A stretch of DNA of 36,358 bases from Bacteroidales bacterium. GTDB taxonomy: Bacteria; Bacteroidota; Bacteroidia; Bacteroidales; UBA1715. The translations under genes were made by a program, and so were the position numbers. The DNA lies in NCBI GenBank assembly GCA_024409235.1, contig JAKSUA010000026.1, forward strand, positions 1 through 36,358, given 5' to 3'. How positions within the stretch are numbered: position 1 is the stretch's first letter; each line of letters starts with the position of its first letter. Below the pieces are notes generated by a model. It was given only the letters and a program-made list of their open reading frames with translations, had not been told where the DNA came from and searched no databases. Shown here piece by piece: positions 1 to 8,021 of this stretch.

Positions 1-2
1 AA

Positions 3-635
3 ATCGCAAAATCAGGTCGCAAAATCCTTTTCGTTGCTACTAAAAAGCAAGCAAAAGACATCGTTGCAGAAAAAATTCAAAGTATAGGAATGCCTTATAT
101 TACTGAACGTTGGAGCGGTGGTATGTTGACCAACTTCCCTACTATCAGAAAAGCGGTTAAGAAAATGTCGAACATCGACAAAATGGAACAAGATGGTACT
201 TTCGCATCTCTTTCTAAACGTGAAGTTCTACAAATCAACCGTCAACGTGAAAAACTTCAAAAGAACTTGGGTAGCATCGTTAGCTTAACTCGCCTTCCTG
301 CTGCTTTGTTCGTAGTTGACGTTGTTCGCGAACACATCGCAATTAAAGAAGCTACTCGTTTGGGTATTCCAGTTTTCGCTATCGTTGATACAAACGCTGA
401 TCCTAATCTTGTTGATTTCGCAATCCCAGGAAATGATGACGCTGCAAAATCTGTAGATATCATCCTTTCTAAAGTTTGTGAAGCTATCCAAGAAGGTTTG
501 GACGAAAGAAAAGCTGAAAAAGATAAAGAAATCGAAGCATCTGCTAAAAATGACAAAGCAGAAGCTACTGCTGAAGAAGAAAAAGCAGCTAAACCTGCAA
601 GAAAAACAGCAGCAAGAAAAACTACTAAAAAATAA
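3..635 (+). CDS. rpsB: 30S ribosomal protein S2, 5'-truncated by the window edge
   Basis: Structural protein of the small ribosomal subunit. The reading frame is open from base 3 (IAKSGRKILFVATKKQAKDI) and continues into the S2 signature region PYITERWSGGMLTNF and the later IPVFAIVDTNADPNLVDFAIPGND block, so the gene starts upstream of the window; the first ATG at 90 is internal. The C-terminus carries a Lys/Ala/Glu-rich tail of about 40 residues (AEATAEEEKAAKPARKTAAR) beyond the conserved core, as is common in Bacteroidetes S2 proteins. The next gene, tsf, starts 9 bases after the stop, and the two share the terminator at 1659-1698, which is the usual rpsB-tsf operon. Identification is very secure. 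Confidence 0.97.
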   Translation: MAKSGRKILFVATKKQAKDIVAEKIQSIGMPYITERWSGGMLTNFPTIRKAVKKMSNIDKMEQDGTFASLSKREVLQINRQREKLQKNLGSIVSLTRLPAALFVVDVVREHIAIKEATRLGIPVFAIVDTNADPNLVDFAIPGNDDAAKSVDIILSKVCEAIQEGLDERKAEKDKEIEASAKNDKAEATAEEEKAAKPARKTAARKTTKK

Positions 636-644
636 TTGACTACT

Positions 645-1640
645 ATGGCAAATATTACAGCTGCAGATATCTCTAAACTTCGCGGAATGACTGGCGCTGG
701 TCTTATGGACTGCAAAGGTGCATTGACTGAAGCTGAAGGAGATTTCGACAAAGCAATTGAAATCCTTCGTAAAAAAGGACAAAAAATCGCAAGCAAACGT
801 CAGGACCGCGATGCAAAAGAAGGTTGCGTTCTTAGTGGTGTAACTGCTGACGGAAAAACAGCCGTTATCGTATGTGTAAACTGCGAAACTGACTTCGTTG
901 CTAAAAACGGTGATTTCATCGCATTCACTCAATCAGTTCTTGATGTTGCTATGAACGTTCTTCCTGCTAACGCTGAAGAATTAAAACAACAAGAAATTGG
1001 TGGCCGTAAAATCGCTGACCTTTTAACTGACCAAATGGGTAAAATCGGTGAAAAAATCGATTTAGGTTGCTACGAAAAAGTAACTTCAGAACACTCTTTC
1101 GCATACACACACATGGGTAACAAACTTGCAACTATCGTTGGTTTCGACGCTAAAGTTGCTGATGCTCAAGTAGGTAAAGATGTTGCAATGCAAGTTGCTG
1201 CAATGAACCCAGTTGCTGTTGATCAAAAAGACGTTCCTCAATCAGTTATCGATACTGAAATAGAAATTGCTAAAGAAAAAACTGTTCAAGAACAAATTCA
1301 AAAAGCAATCGACGTTGAACTTAAGAAAGCTGGTATCAATCCTAACCACGTTGACTCTGAAGACCACATGGCTTCAAATGCAGCTAAAGGATGGATCACT
1401 GAAGAACAAGTTGAACAAGCAAAAGCAATCATCGCAAAAGTTACTGAAGAAAAGAAAAACAGTATTCCTGCCGCTATGATTGAAAACATTGCAAAAGGCC
1501 GTTTGAACAAATTCTTCAAAGAATCTACTTTGATGAACCAAGAATTTGTAAAAGATTCAAAATTGACAATCGCTCAATATATTGAATCTGCACAAAAGGG
1601 TTTGAAAGTTACTTCATTCAAACGTTTCGGTCTTAACTAA
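645..1640 (+). CDS. tsf: Elongation factor Ts
   Basis: Nucleotide exchange factor that regenerates EF-Tu-GTP. The N-terminal UBA-like segment (ITAADISKLRGMTGAGLMDC, then KGALTEAEGDFDKAIEILRKKG) and the core motif CVNCETDFVAKN are typical. I start at ATG 645 rather than the in-frame TTG at 636 because MANITAADI is the normal EF-Ts N-terminus. The product is 331 residues, the long Bacteroidetes form with an extended C-terminal dimerisation domain. The gene follows rpsB after 9 bases, is presumably cotranscribed with it, and ends at a strong terminator. Confidence 0.97.
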   Translation: MANITAADISKLRGMTGAGLMDCKGALTEAEGDFDKAIEILRKKGQKIASKRQDRDAKEGCVLSGVTADGKTAVIVCVNCETDFVAKNGDFIAFTQSVLDVAMNVLPANAEELKQQEIGGRKIADLLTDQMGKIGEKIDLGCYEKVTSEHSFAYTHMGNKLATIVGFDAKVADAQVGKDVAMQVAAMNPVAVDQKDVPQSVIDTEIEIAKEKTVQEQIQKAIDVELKKAGINPNHVDSEDHMASNAAKGWITEEQVEQAKAIIAKVTEEKKNSIPAAMIENIAKGRLNKFFKESTLMNQEFVKDSKLTIAQYIESAQKGLKVTSFKRFGLN

Positions 1641-1658
1641 AATTTAAAGTTTATAACC

Positions 1659-1698
1659 AAAAAAGGAGGGTTAAATTCGTTTAACTCTCCTTTTTTTT
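1659..1698 (+). terminator. Rho-independent terminator of the rpsB-tsf operon
   Basis: An A-rich 5' flank precedes the stem GGAGGGTTAAA / TTTAACTCTCC (one G-U pair), closed by a TTCG tetraloop and followed by eight Ts. It starts about 18 bases after the tsf stop. The flanking A and T runs make it symmetrical, but there is no opposing gene for it to serve. Confidence 0.93.
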
Positions 1699-1727
1699 AT
1701 CTATATTGGTCGCATAATTTATGTAAT

Positions 1728-2438
1728 ATGTTACAATACAAGAAAATCTTACTAAAATTCAGTGGAGAATCATTGCAGGCATCCGACGGATTCAGCATTG
1801 ACCCTGACAAACTGATGAAATATGCATACCAAGTTAAGGAAGTTGTAGAACTTGGCGTTAAAGTTTCTGTAGTTATAGGTGGAGGTAATATTTACAGAGG
1901 TTTGAACAGCAAAACGAAAGGTTTTGACAGAATCAAAGGCGACTACATGGGAATGATGGCAACTGTGATAAACGCAGTGGCACTTCAATCCGCACTTGAA
2001 ACAATCAACATAAAATCACGCGTTCTTACAGGATTTTCTATGGAACCTGTAGGTCAGGCATATTCTCAACGCCGTGTACAAAAGGCTTTTGAAAACAATG
2101 AAGTTGTAATCTTTGGCGGTGGAACAGGAAATCCATTCTTTACAACAGATACAGCAGCTGCTCTTCGTGCAGTTGAAATCGGAGCCGATGTTTTGCTAAA
2201 AGGCACACGAGTTGATGGAGTTTATGATTCTGATCCAGAAAAAAATCCTAACGCCGTAAAATTCGACGAAATCACATTCACCGATGCTTACGCAAAGGGA
2301 TTAAAAATCATGGATTTAACTGCATTTACAATGTGTAAAGAGAATAATCTTCCAATTATTGTTTTCAATGTTGGTGACGAAACATCTCTTAAAAAGATTG
2401 TAACTGGAAATAAAATTGGAACTATCATAAAAAACTAA
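1728..2438 (+). CDS. pyrH: UMP kinase
   Basis: Hexameric bacterial uridylate kinase (UMP + ATP to UDP + ADP) of the amino-acid-kinase fold, acting in pyrimidine nucleotide synthesis in the cytoplasm. Visible motifs are the N-terminal LLKFSGESL phosphate loop, VVIGGGNIYRG, and the late GADVLLKGTRVDGVYDSDP segment. At 236 residues it is full length. It starts 29 bases after the rpsB-tsf terminator, so it needs its own promoter; I see no clear TAnnTTTG box in that short gap. A lipoprotein gene follows after 4 bases and is probably cotranscribed. Confidence 0.96.
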   Translation: MLQYKKILLKFSGESLQASDGFSIDPDKLMKYAYQVKEVVELGVKVSVVIGGGNIYRGLNSKTKGFDRIKGDYMGMMATVINAVALQSALETINIKSRVLTGFSMEPVGQAYSQRRVQKAFENNEVVIFGGGTGNPFFTTDTAAALRAVEIGADVLLKGTRVDGVYDSDPEKNPNAVKFDEITFTDAYAKGLKIMDLTAFTMCKENNLPIIVFNVGDETSLKKIVTGNKIGTIIKN

Positions 2439-2442
2439 AAAT

Positions 2443-3699
2443 ATGAGAAGAAATATTTTAGCGCTTTTTAGTTTACTTATACTTTTCACCGTTTCATGTA
2501 AACATTCAAAAGATCCTGCTGAAAAAGAAGGATACATTGAATACCAAGGAAGCTACTACAAAGAAATTGCACCAATCAAATATGACTCAAATAAAGACGG
2601 TGTTATTGACGAAAACGACGGAACAATAGAAATTCTTGGAACAAACATTAACGTTACACAAAATCCAGACGGTTCTCCTTTTTATTCAGGAAAGACAAAC
2701 GGAGAAGGAGAAGAAGGCGAAGGTGAAACACAAAAACCAAGCGTTGCTGTTGGAGAAAAACTTTGCTATCACGACGTAGAAAAATATTGTTCTAAAAACG
2801 GTGGTTTATACGCCTTTGAAACTTCTGTAAATCAGGCGCAGTCTGGATTGGTACAAAGCTATACTGACGCTGACGCAAACAACAATAAAGTTGCTGATTA
2901 CATTGAAGAAATCCGTTCGTCTGCAAATATTGAAAAAGTAGCTTTTGAACAAACATCAAAATATGCTACTGAAATTGCAAAGAAAATTGAAAAGCTTGCT
3001 AAGAAACAAATTGGTACAAACTACCTATACCTTAGCATCAAAGAAGCTGTTGAAAATGCACTAAGAGAAGTGCTTTACGAATCAAATGAAAACATTAACG
3101 TTACGAATGTAGAAACAATTGTCAACGCACGTGTTTCCGTTGCTATTGTAAATGCAGTTGCCGACGCTGAAATCATCAACTATATTGAAGACCAGGAAGC
3201 TTTAGCTACACTTGCTACAACATACGCTGATTTAATTTCAAAAGAAACTGCTGACCATATTGCTGAACAATCAACAAAAGCTATTCTTTCTCAATATGAG
3301 AAACAAATTGCAAACGGTACGATTCAAAACGTTCAAGGAATCTGCCCTAATGGATACCACATTCCATCGGATTTCGAATGGATGATTTTTGAATCTGCAA
3401 TCGGAATGTCTGACGCAGACTTAGCAAAAGGCGGCGAAACAGAAATTAACCGCGGTGCAGATGCTAAGGTTGTAGAAAAAATGGTCAAAGAATACGGTTT
3501 CAACTACGGAGGTTACGCAAGCATCAACGGAACATTCGCACAACTTGATGAAGCCGGAGTTTATTGGTCATCAACAACTGGTCACGACGATAAAGGCGAC
3601 TACGTTTGGGTTAGACAAATCGATAAAAGTTACCCAGGAGTAGTACGGTTTAAAATGTATGAGAAGTCTGGACTAAGCGTCCGCTGCTTCAAAGATTAA
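2443..3699 (+). CDS. Lipoprotein with C-terminal FISUMP-type domain
   Basis: A 418-residue exported protein. The N-terminus MRRNILALFSLLILFTVSC is a lipoprotein signal with lipobox TVSC (Cys19). Residues about 38-60 (YDSNKDGVIDENDGTIEI) and 124-135 (YTDADANNNKVADYI) resemble calcium-binding or dockerin-like loops. The middle, about 140-285, is Ala/Glu-rich, probably helical and of no recognised family. Residues about 299-418, from GICPNGYHIPSDFEW to YWSSTTGHDD and SGLSVRCFKD, match the FISUMP domain (Fibrobacter succinogenes major paralogous domain), common in Bacteroidales and Fibrobacteres surface lipoproteins. It follows pyrH after 4 bases and ends at its own terminator. Function unknown; a cell-surface role is inferred from the signal. 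Confidence 0.85.
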   Translation: MRRNILALFSLLILFTVSCKHSKDPAEKEGYIEYQGSYYKEIAPIKYDSNKDGVIDENDGTIEILGTNINVTQNPDGSPFYSGKTNGEGEEGEGETQKPSVAVGEKLCYHDVEKYCSKNGGLYAFETSVNQAQSGLVQSYTDADANNNKVADYIEEIRSSANIEKVAFEQTSKYATEIAKKIEKLAKKQIGTNYLYLSIKEAVENALREVLYESNENINVTNVETIVNARVSVAIVNAVADAEIINYIEDQEALATLATTYADLISKETADHIAEQSTKAILSQYEKQIANGTIQNVQGICPNGYHIPSDFEWMIFESAIGMSDADLAKGGETEINRGADAKVVEKMVKEYGFNYGGYASINGTFAQLDEAGVYWSSTTGHDDKGDYVWVRQIDKSYPGVVRFKMYEKSGLSVRCFKD

Positions 3700-3710
3700 T
3701 TGAAATTCTA

Positions 3711-3744
3711 AAGAAGTCGGTACCACAGCCGACTTCTTTTTTTT
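3711..3744 (+). terminator. Terminator after the FISUMP lipoprotein
   Basis: Stem AAGAAGTCGG / CCGACTTCTT with an 8-base loop followed by a run of Ts. It ends the pyrH-lipoprotein unit just before radC, whose start codon lies 13 bases downstream. Confidence 0.9.
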
Positions 3745-3756
3745 ATAGCCGCAAAT

Positions 3757-4443
3757 ATGAATTACACCTCAATTAAAAATTGGGCGGAAGAAGACCGTCC
3801 ACGTGAGAAACTACTTCAAAAAGGTTGCTCCTCACTAACAGAAACAGAACTACTTGCAATTATTCTTGGAAGTGGAACAAAAAATGAATCAGCTTTAGAT
3901 TTAGCAAAGAAAATTTTCGCACAGGCAAACAATAATCTGTATGATTTAGGAAAATTTTCGATTAACGATTTCAAACAGATAAAAGGAATCGGCGAAGCAA
4001 AAGCCGTTTCACTTATCGCAACGTTTGAACTTGGACGACGGAGAAATCTTACAGAAAGCAGGAAAAAGGATTCTATACGTTCCAGCAGAGAAATATTTTC
4101 AATAATGCAGCCATTAATTGGAGAGCTGAAACACGAAGAATTTTGGGCAATTTATCTAAACAACAGTAACGTAATAATCACGGAAAAGAAAATAAGTTCC
4201 GGAGGCATAACTAAAACTGTTGTTGACACAAAATTAATAGCAAAACATGCCATAGAACTATTAGCCACAGGTGTTATTATCAGCCACAATCATCCTTCGG
4301 AAAGCAATCAGCCGAGCAGAGAAGACAAGGAATTAACAACACAAATAAGAGATGCGCTGAAATTAATAGACTGCCGCCTACTCGATCATATAATAATCTC
4401 AGGGAAAAACTACTACAGTTTTTGTGACGAAGGCTTGTTGTAA
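3757..4443 (+). CDS. radC: RadC family JAB/MPN-domain protein
   Basis: A 228-residue RadC (DUF2466) protein. The N-terminal part has the conserved RPREKLLQKG and a helix-hairpin-helix segment (FKQIKGIGEAKAVSLIA). The C-terminal JAB/MPN domain shows the metal-binding JAMM pattern: HNH at the start of HNHPSESNQPS followed by S-R-E-D, i.e. H-x-H-x7-S-x2-D. The family was historically linked to DNA repair, but the biochemical activity is not established. The gene begins right after a terminator. Its last 31 bases overlap the 3' end of the opposing beta-propeller lipoprotein gene. Confidence 0.93.
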   Translation: MNYTSIKNWAEEDRPREKLLQKGCSSLTETELLAIILGSGTKNESALDLAKKIFAQANNNLYDLGKFSINDFKQIKGIGEAKAVSLIATFELGRRRNLTESRKKDSIRSSREIFSIMQPLIGELKHEEFWAIYLNNSNVIITEKKISSGGITKTVVDTKLIAKHAIELLATGVIISHNHPSESNQPSREDKELTTQIRDALKLIDCRLLDHIIISGKNYYSFCDEGLL

Positions 4444-5483
4444 GTTATATAAACAGCCTTTCCGTTCGTAGTAGCACAGAATATGGTATTGGAATCAACC
4501 ACAATAGGAGAAGAAAATATTTTTCCCCCAATGTCGATTTTTTCCAACAGTTCGCCATTAGAATCTATCAAATACAAGCACTTATCATAAGAACCTATCA
4601 CAGCATATTTTCCATTAACTATTGCTGCAGAAGAAACAACCCTTTTCCCTGTCTGGATTTCAGATATTTTCTGTCCTGTTCCATTTAAGACATAAATATG
4701 TTTATCGAATGAACCACAGATAATATTTCCATTGTCAAATTGCTGTGGAGAGCCATGAATTTTTCCATTTGTCTGAAACCTCCATTTTAAACTTCCCGAT
4801 GTTGAAATGGAATATAGACTATTATCATAAGAACCAAAAACAATAACCGAATCAGACTGCGGCAAAGCTTTTGAATGCATTATCCAGCCATCTGTTTTAA
4901 AAGTTGACATTAAATTTCCAACTTTATCGAAGATGTACATTTTCTTATCATTACTTCCAACACACACCAAATTATTACCAAAAACAGTCGGACTGCCGTG
5001 GGTTAATTTCTTTATTTGTAAAAAAAACAAACTGTCTGCATTCATATTATAATACCAAAGACCTTTGAACCCTGTTGCAAACACCATCCACAAAGAATCA
5101 AGTTGTACAGAATTGGTAAAAATTCTTCCGCCTGGACGAAGTGTTTTCTGCAACTCTCCGTCTTCATTAAAGAAATACATATTTCCATCATAAGAGCCAA
5201 TGGAAATCAATGAATCATAAACAATTGCAGGAGTTGCATGCACCCAAAAATTCGTTTTATACTGTTGTTTTATAGAATCTTCGGTAAGAAAATATACGGA
5301 ACGTTTATGTGTTCCCAAAACAACCGTATTATTAGCAGTTTTTACAGGAGTTGAGTATGCAGCACCTTTCAGTTGAATTGACGTAACCTTTAAATTCCCC
5401 TGCTGCGAAACGGAGACAAGTCCTTCCTGACTTGTACAAGCAAAGAGACACAAAGAAAATAATATAAAAAATAACCGCTTCAT
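4413..5483 (-). CDS. PQQ/beta-propeller-repeat lipoprotein
   Basis: A 356-residue lipoprotein. I start at MKRLFFILFSLCLFACTS, a signal peptide with lipobox (FAC), rather than at an upstream in-frame ATG at 5534, because a TAnnTTTG promoter box lies between them. The body is a run of about seven to eight repeats of roughly 40 residues with the recurring pattern G-S-x-D-x-x-(L/M)-Y-x-(F/I) (for example GSYDGNMYFF, GSNDKKMYIF, GSYDNSLYSI, GSFDKHIYVL, GSYDKCLYLI), characteristic of PQQ-like/BamB-type beta-propellers. No quinoprotein catalytic residues are apparent, so a binding or scaffold role at the membrane is likelier than an enzyme. Its 3' end overlaps radC tail-to-tail. Confidence 0.85.
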   Translation of the reverse strand: MKRLFFILFSLCLFACTSQEGLVSVSQQGNLKVTSIQLKGAAYSTPVKTANNTVVLGTHKRSVYFLTEDSIKQQYKTNFWVHATPAIVYDSLISIGSYDGNMYFFNEDGELQKTLRPGGRIFTNSVQLDSLWMVFATGFKGLWYYNMNADSLFFLQIKKLTHGSPTVFGNNLVCVGSNDKKMYIFDKVGNLMSTFKTDGWIMHSKALPQSDSVIVFGSYDNSLYSISTSGSLKWRFQTNGKIHGSPQQFDNGNIICGSFDKHIYVLNGTGQKISEIQTGKRVVSSAAIVNGKYAVIGSYDKCLYLIDSNGELLEKIDIGGKIFSSPIVVDSNTIFCATTNGKAVYITYNKPSSQKL

Positions 5484-5492
5484 ACTAAAAGT

Positions 5493-5500
5493 CAAATATA
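5493..5500 (-). promoter_or_regulatory. -7 promoter box of the beta-propeller lipoprotein gene
   Basis: On the minus strand this reads TATATTTG, an exact TAnnTTTG match, and is followed after only 9 bases by the lipoprotein ATG. It implies a very short leader and decides the start codon. No good -33 TTG is seen at the expected spacing. Confidence 0.6.
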
Positions 5501-5672
5501 TATCATTTCGTGTAATAGTGTACCGGCAAGGCAAATTTATTATGATACTATCCTTTTAAATTTTTGGAAACATATTTTTATTTATAACATTAAAGCAAAT
5601 CATAGCGCTCATTTTAATCATGTAACAATATTCGTTTCTTTCCAAAAAGAAGCTTATAACCAACGTTTTTTA

Positions 5673-5680
5673 TATCTTTG
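5673..5680 (+). promoter_or_regulatory. -7 promoter box of argH
   Basis: TATCTTTG, an exact match to the Bacteroidetes -7 element TAnnTTTG, 32 bases before the argH ATG. The rest of the 229-base gap between 5484 and 5712 is AT-rich and holds nothing else I can name. Confidence 0.65.
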
Positions 5681-5712
5681 CGATATAAAAAACGACAGTA
5701 ATTTATAGGGAA

Positions 5713-7062
5713 ATGGCAGAAAAACATTCAACTACACTTTGGCAGAAAGACGTTGCTCCAAACGAAAAAGTTTCAACTTTTACAGTAGGAAAAGACAAGG
5801 AATTCGACATTTATTTAGCAAAGGCGGATGTTCTTGGAAATCTTGCACATACAAAAATGCTTGAAACAATCGGATTACTTACAAAAGAAGAACTTGATGC
5901 CGTTCAAGCCGAGTTGAAGAAAATCTATAAAGAAGTCATAAAAGGAAATTTCAAAATTGAAGACCATGTGGAAGATGTTCATTCCCAGGTAGAATTTCTT
6001 TTAACTGAAAAATTGGGTGATGTAGGAAAGAAAATCCACAGCGGACGTTCACGCAACGACCAGGTTTTGCTTGACATGAAGCTATACATCCGCGATGCTA
6101 TTCAGGGAACAGCAGAAAACGTTTTGGAATTATTTTCTTTATTACAAAAACTGAGCGAACAATATAAAAAGACGCTCATGCCAGGTTACACACACCTACA
6201 AATTGCCATGCCATCGTCATTTGGTTTATGGTTTGGCTGTTATGCAGAAAGTCTCGTTGACGACCTACAATTACTTTTAGCTGCGTATAAAATAGCTAAT
6301 CAAAACCCACTTGGATCTGCTGCAGGATACGGTTCTTCATTTCCATTAAACAGAACAATGACAACAGAACTTCTGGGCTTTGAAACACTAAACTACAACG
6401 TAATGTATGCTCAAATGGGACGCGGAAAAGTAGAAAAAATCACTTCATACGCATTAGCAAGCATTGCAGCAACATTAGGAAAAATGGCAATGGAAATGTG
6501 CTTATTTATGAACCAGAACTTCCACTTTGTTTCTTTCCCAGAAGAACTTACAACTGGTTCAAGCATAATGCCACACAAAAAGAATCCTGATGTATTTGAA
6601 ATTATACGTGCAAAAAGTAATAAGCTACAAGCTTTACCTACAGAGATTTCCTTTGTTACCACAAACCTTCCTTTCGGATACAACCGTGATTTACAACTAA
6701 TTAAAGAATTTTTCATCCCAGGATTTACAGAAGTTCAGAGCTGTATTGATATGATGATGTTAATGTTAAACAACATCAAAATTTCAGAGAATATTCTTGA
6801 CGACTCAATGTATGACTACATCTTCAGCGTTGACGAAGTAAACCGTCTTACATACGAAGGAATGCCTTTCCGTGATGCATACAAAAAAGTCGGTTTAGAC
6901 ATAAAACACGGCGATTTCAAAGCTGAACGCAAAGCAAACCATACACACGAAGGAAGTATCGGAAATCTTTGCAACGATAAAATTAAAGAGAAATTCGACT
7001 CTATTTACGCAGAATTTCCTTTCGAAAAAGTTGCAGCCCAACTACAAAAATTAGTTGAATGA
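5713..7062 (+). CDS. argH: Argininosuccinate lyase
   Basis: Splits argininosuccinate into arginine and fumarate, the last step of arginine synthesis. The 449 residues match the Bacteroidetes form of the family. The fumarase/aspartase-superfamily signature GSSIMPHKKNPD carries the catalytic serine loop; KIHSGRSRNDQV and the histidine-containing PGYTHLQIAMP are also present. No other arginine gene is in the window, so it appears to be transcribed alone from the TATCTTTG promoter. Its last 12 bases overlap the end of the opposing AlbA_2-type gene. Fumarate released here could be hydrated by the fumarase at 9567-11186, but nothing shows that the two are coordinated. Confidence 0.96.
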   Translation: MAEKHSTTLWQKDVAPNEKVSTFTVGKDKEFDIYLAKADVLGNLAHTKMLETIGLLTKEELDAVQAELKKIYKEVIKGNFKIEDHVEDVHSQVEFLLTEKLGDVGKKIHSGRSRNDQVLLDMKLYIRDAIQGTAENVLELFSLLQKLSEQYKKTLMPGYTHLQIAMPSSFGLWFGCYAESLVDDLQLLLAAYKIANQNPLGSAAGYGSSFPLNRTMTTELLGFETLNYNVMYAQMGRGKVEKITSYALASIAATLGKMAMEMCLFMNQNFHFVSFPEELTTGSSIMPHKKNPDVFEIIRAKSNKLQALPTEISFVTTNLPFGYNRDLQLIKEFFIPGFTEVQSCIDMMMLMLNNIKISENILDDSMYDYIFSVDEVNRLTYEGMPFRDAYKKVGLDIKHGDFKAERKANHTHEGSIGNLCNDKIKEKFDSIYAEFPFEKVAAQLQKLVE

Positions 7063-7965
7063 AACTAATCTTGTTTTAACCTTCTCGTTAGAAATATGAT
7101 ATTCATCTTTTCCATCGGAATATAGAAGAATCATATCTATTGAAATTTCATCAGATATCTTTTCAAAAAGATTATTAGGAATTTCAAAAGAAAAACGAGC
7201 CATATCAAGACATTCATCCTTATAAATAGGTATTGTGCTTGTTGCAGACAGCTTTATCTTATTAGGAGCAATCATTGTGTATGAAAAATTCTCTGATGGT
7301 TCCCAAGTGATTTTCATTCTATCCAAATCTGGACAATTTATATAGATATTCATTTTATATGAATTTGCAGGCAATGCACCTACATTTTCAATCTGTGATA
7401 GAAAATGAAAAACCTGAGAGTCTGCCATTTCGGCAAACCTTCCGATATAATATCCTTGTATCAGCAATTTACTCTGGCTCTTACGATTATACAATTCACG
7501 CACCTCATATTCTTCCATTGGAACAGCCTCAAAATTGTATCTTCTATAAAATTTCCGGTCTTTGCTCATGTGAGGCGTATTAAAACTTTTAGGGATTTTC
7601 ACTACATAAACAGACTGTTCTATCAAACTTTTATTGCGAATAGGATATATTTTTATACCGTTGATTTTCTGTTGAATACCAGAATTTAATACCTGTTCCA
7701 ACCATTCTTTTGTAAACACGGTTCCATCGACAAATGAAAGAGAACTTGCCTTATGATTACATTCCGACAAGCCATAAATAATTATTCCTCCATCGGAATT
7801 TGCAAATGCCGCTACATCCTTTGTCATTTCTGCCTTTTTACTATCCCATTTTCCTAGAGCACCAGCTGATTTGAACTCAAGATGTACCGATTCTTCTACT
7901 TCATTATCAATCAAGTCTTGAATATCCTTAATTGTGTAAGTTTCCTTAGAAAGAAAATCTTCCAT
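7051..7965 (-). CDS. AlbA_2/Schlafen-type (AAA_4) putative nucleic-acid-binding protein
   Basis: A 304-residue soluble protein. The N-terminal domain has the AlbA_2/AAA_4 signature: ESVHLEFKSA (Glu30, Lys32) followed by the conserved VAAFANSDGGIIIYGLSE (about residues 51-68). Proteins with this domain are annotated as ATP-binding or DNA-binding transcriptional regulators, and relatives of the Schlafen fold can be nucleases; the activity here is not known. The C-terminal half is beta-rich and unrecognised, and I see no winged-helix domain. A perfect 18-bp palindrome (8004-8021) lies 39 bases upstream of the start, with a near-match -7 box (TATCTTTA, 7982-7989) between, suggesting a controlled promoter. 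The 3' end overlaps argH. Confidence 0.8.
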   Translation of the reverse strand: MEDFLSKETYTIKDIQDLIDNEVEESVHLEFKSAGALGKWDSKKAEMTKDVAAFANSDGGIIIYGLSECNHKASSLSFVDGTVFTKEWLEQVLNSGIQQKINGIKIYPIRNKSLIEQSVYVVKIPKSFNTPHMSKDRKFYRRYNFEAVPMEEYEVRELYNRKSQSKLLIQGYYIGRFAEMADSQVFHFLSQIENVGALPANSYKMNIYINCPDLDRMKITWEPSENFSYTMIAPNKIKLSATSTIPIYKDECLDMARFSFEIPNNLFEKISDEISIDMILLYSDGKDEYHISNEKVKTRLVSFN

Positions 7966-8003
7966 ATCATTAAAATTTCAATAAAGATAGTGTTTTTGAT
8001 AAC

Positions 8004-8021
8004 GTGAAACTATAGTTTCAC
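8004..8021. promoter_or_regulatory. Perfect 18-bp palindrome, candidate operator
   Basis: GTGAAACTATAGTTTCAC is self-complementary over all 18 bases. It covers the last codons and stop of the GH30 gene and lies where the -33 region of the AlbA_2-type gene would be. It lacks a T-run, so a terminator is unlikely. Confidence 0.55.

Noticed and set aside
257..932. Two long overlapping minus-strand open frames (179 and 215 codons) across rpsB and tsf
   Set aside because: They are antisense to strongly conserved genes, and their Ser/Phe/Cys-rich translations are what the complement of Lys/Glu/Ala-rich coding gives.
5484..5712. Possible hidden gene or RNA in the gap before argH
   Set aside because: No frame or stable hairpin stood out; only promoter boxes for the two flanking genes.
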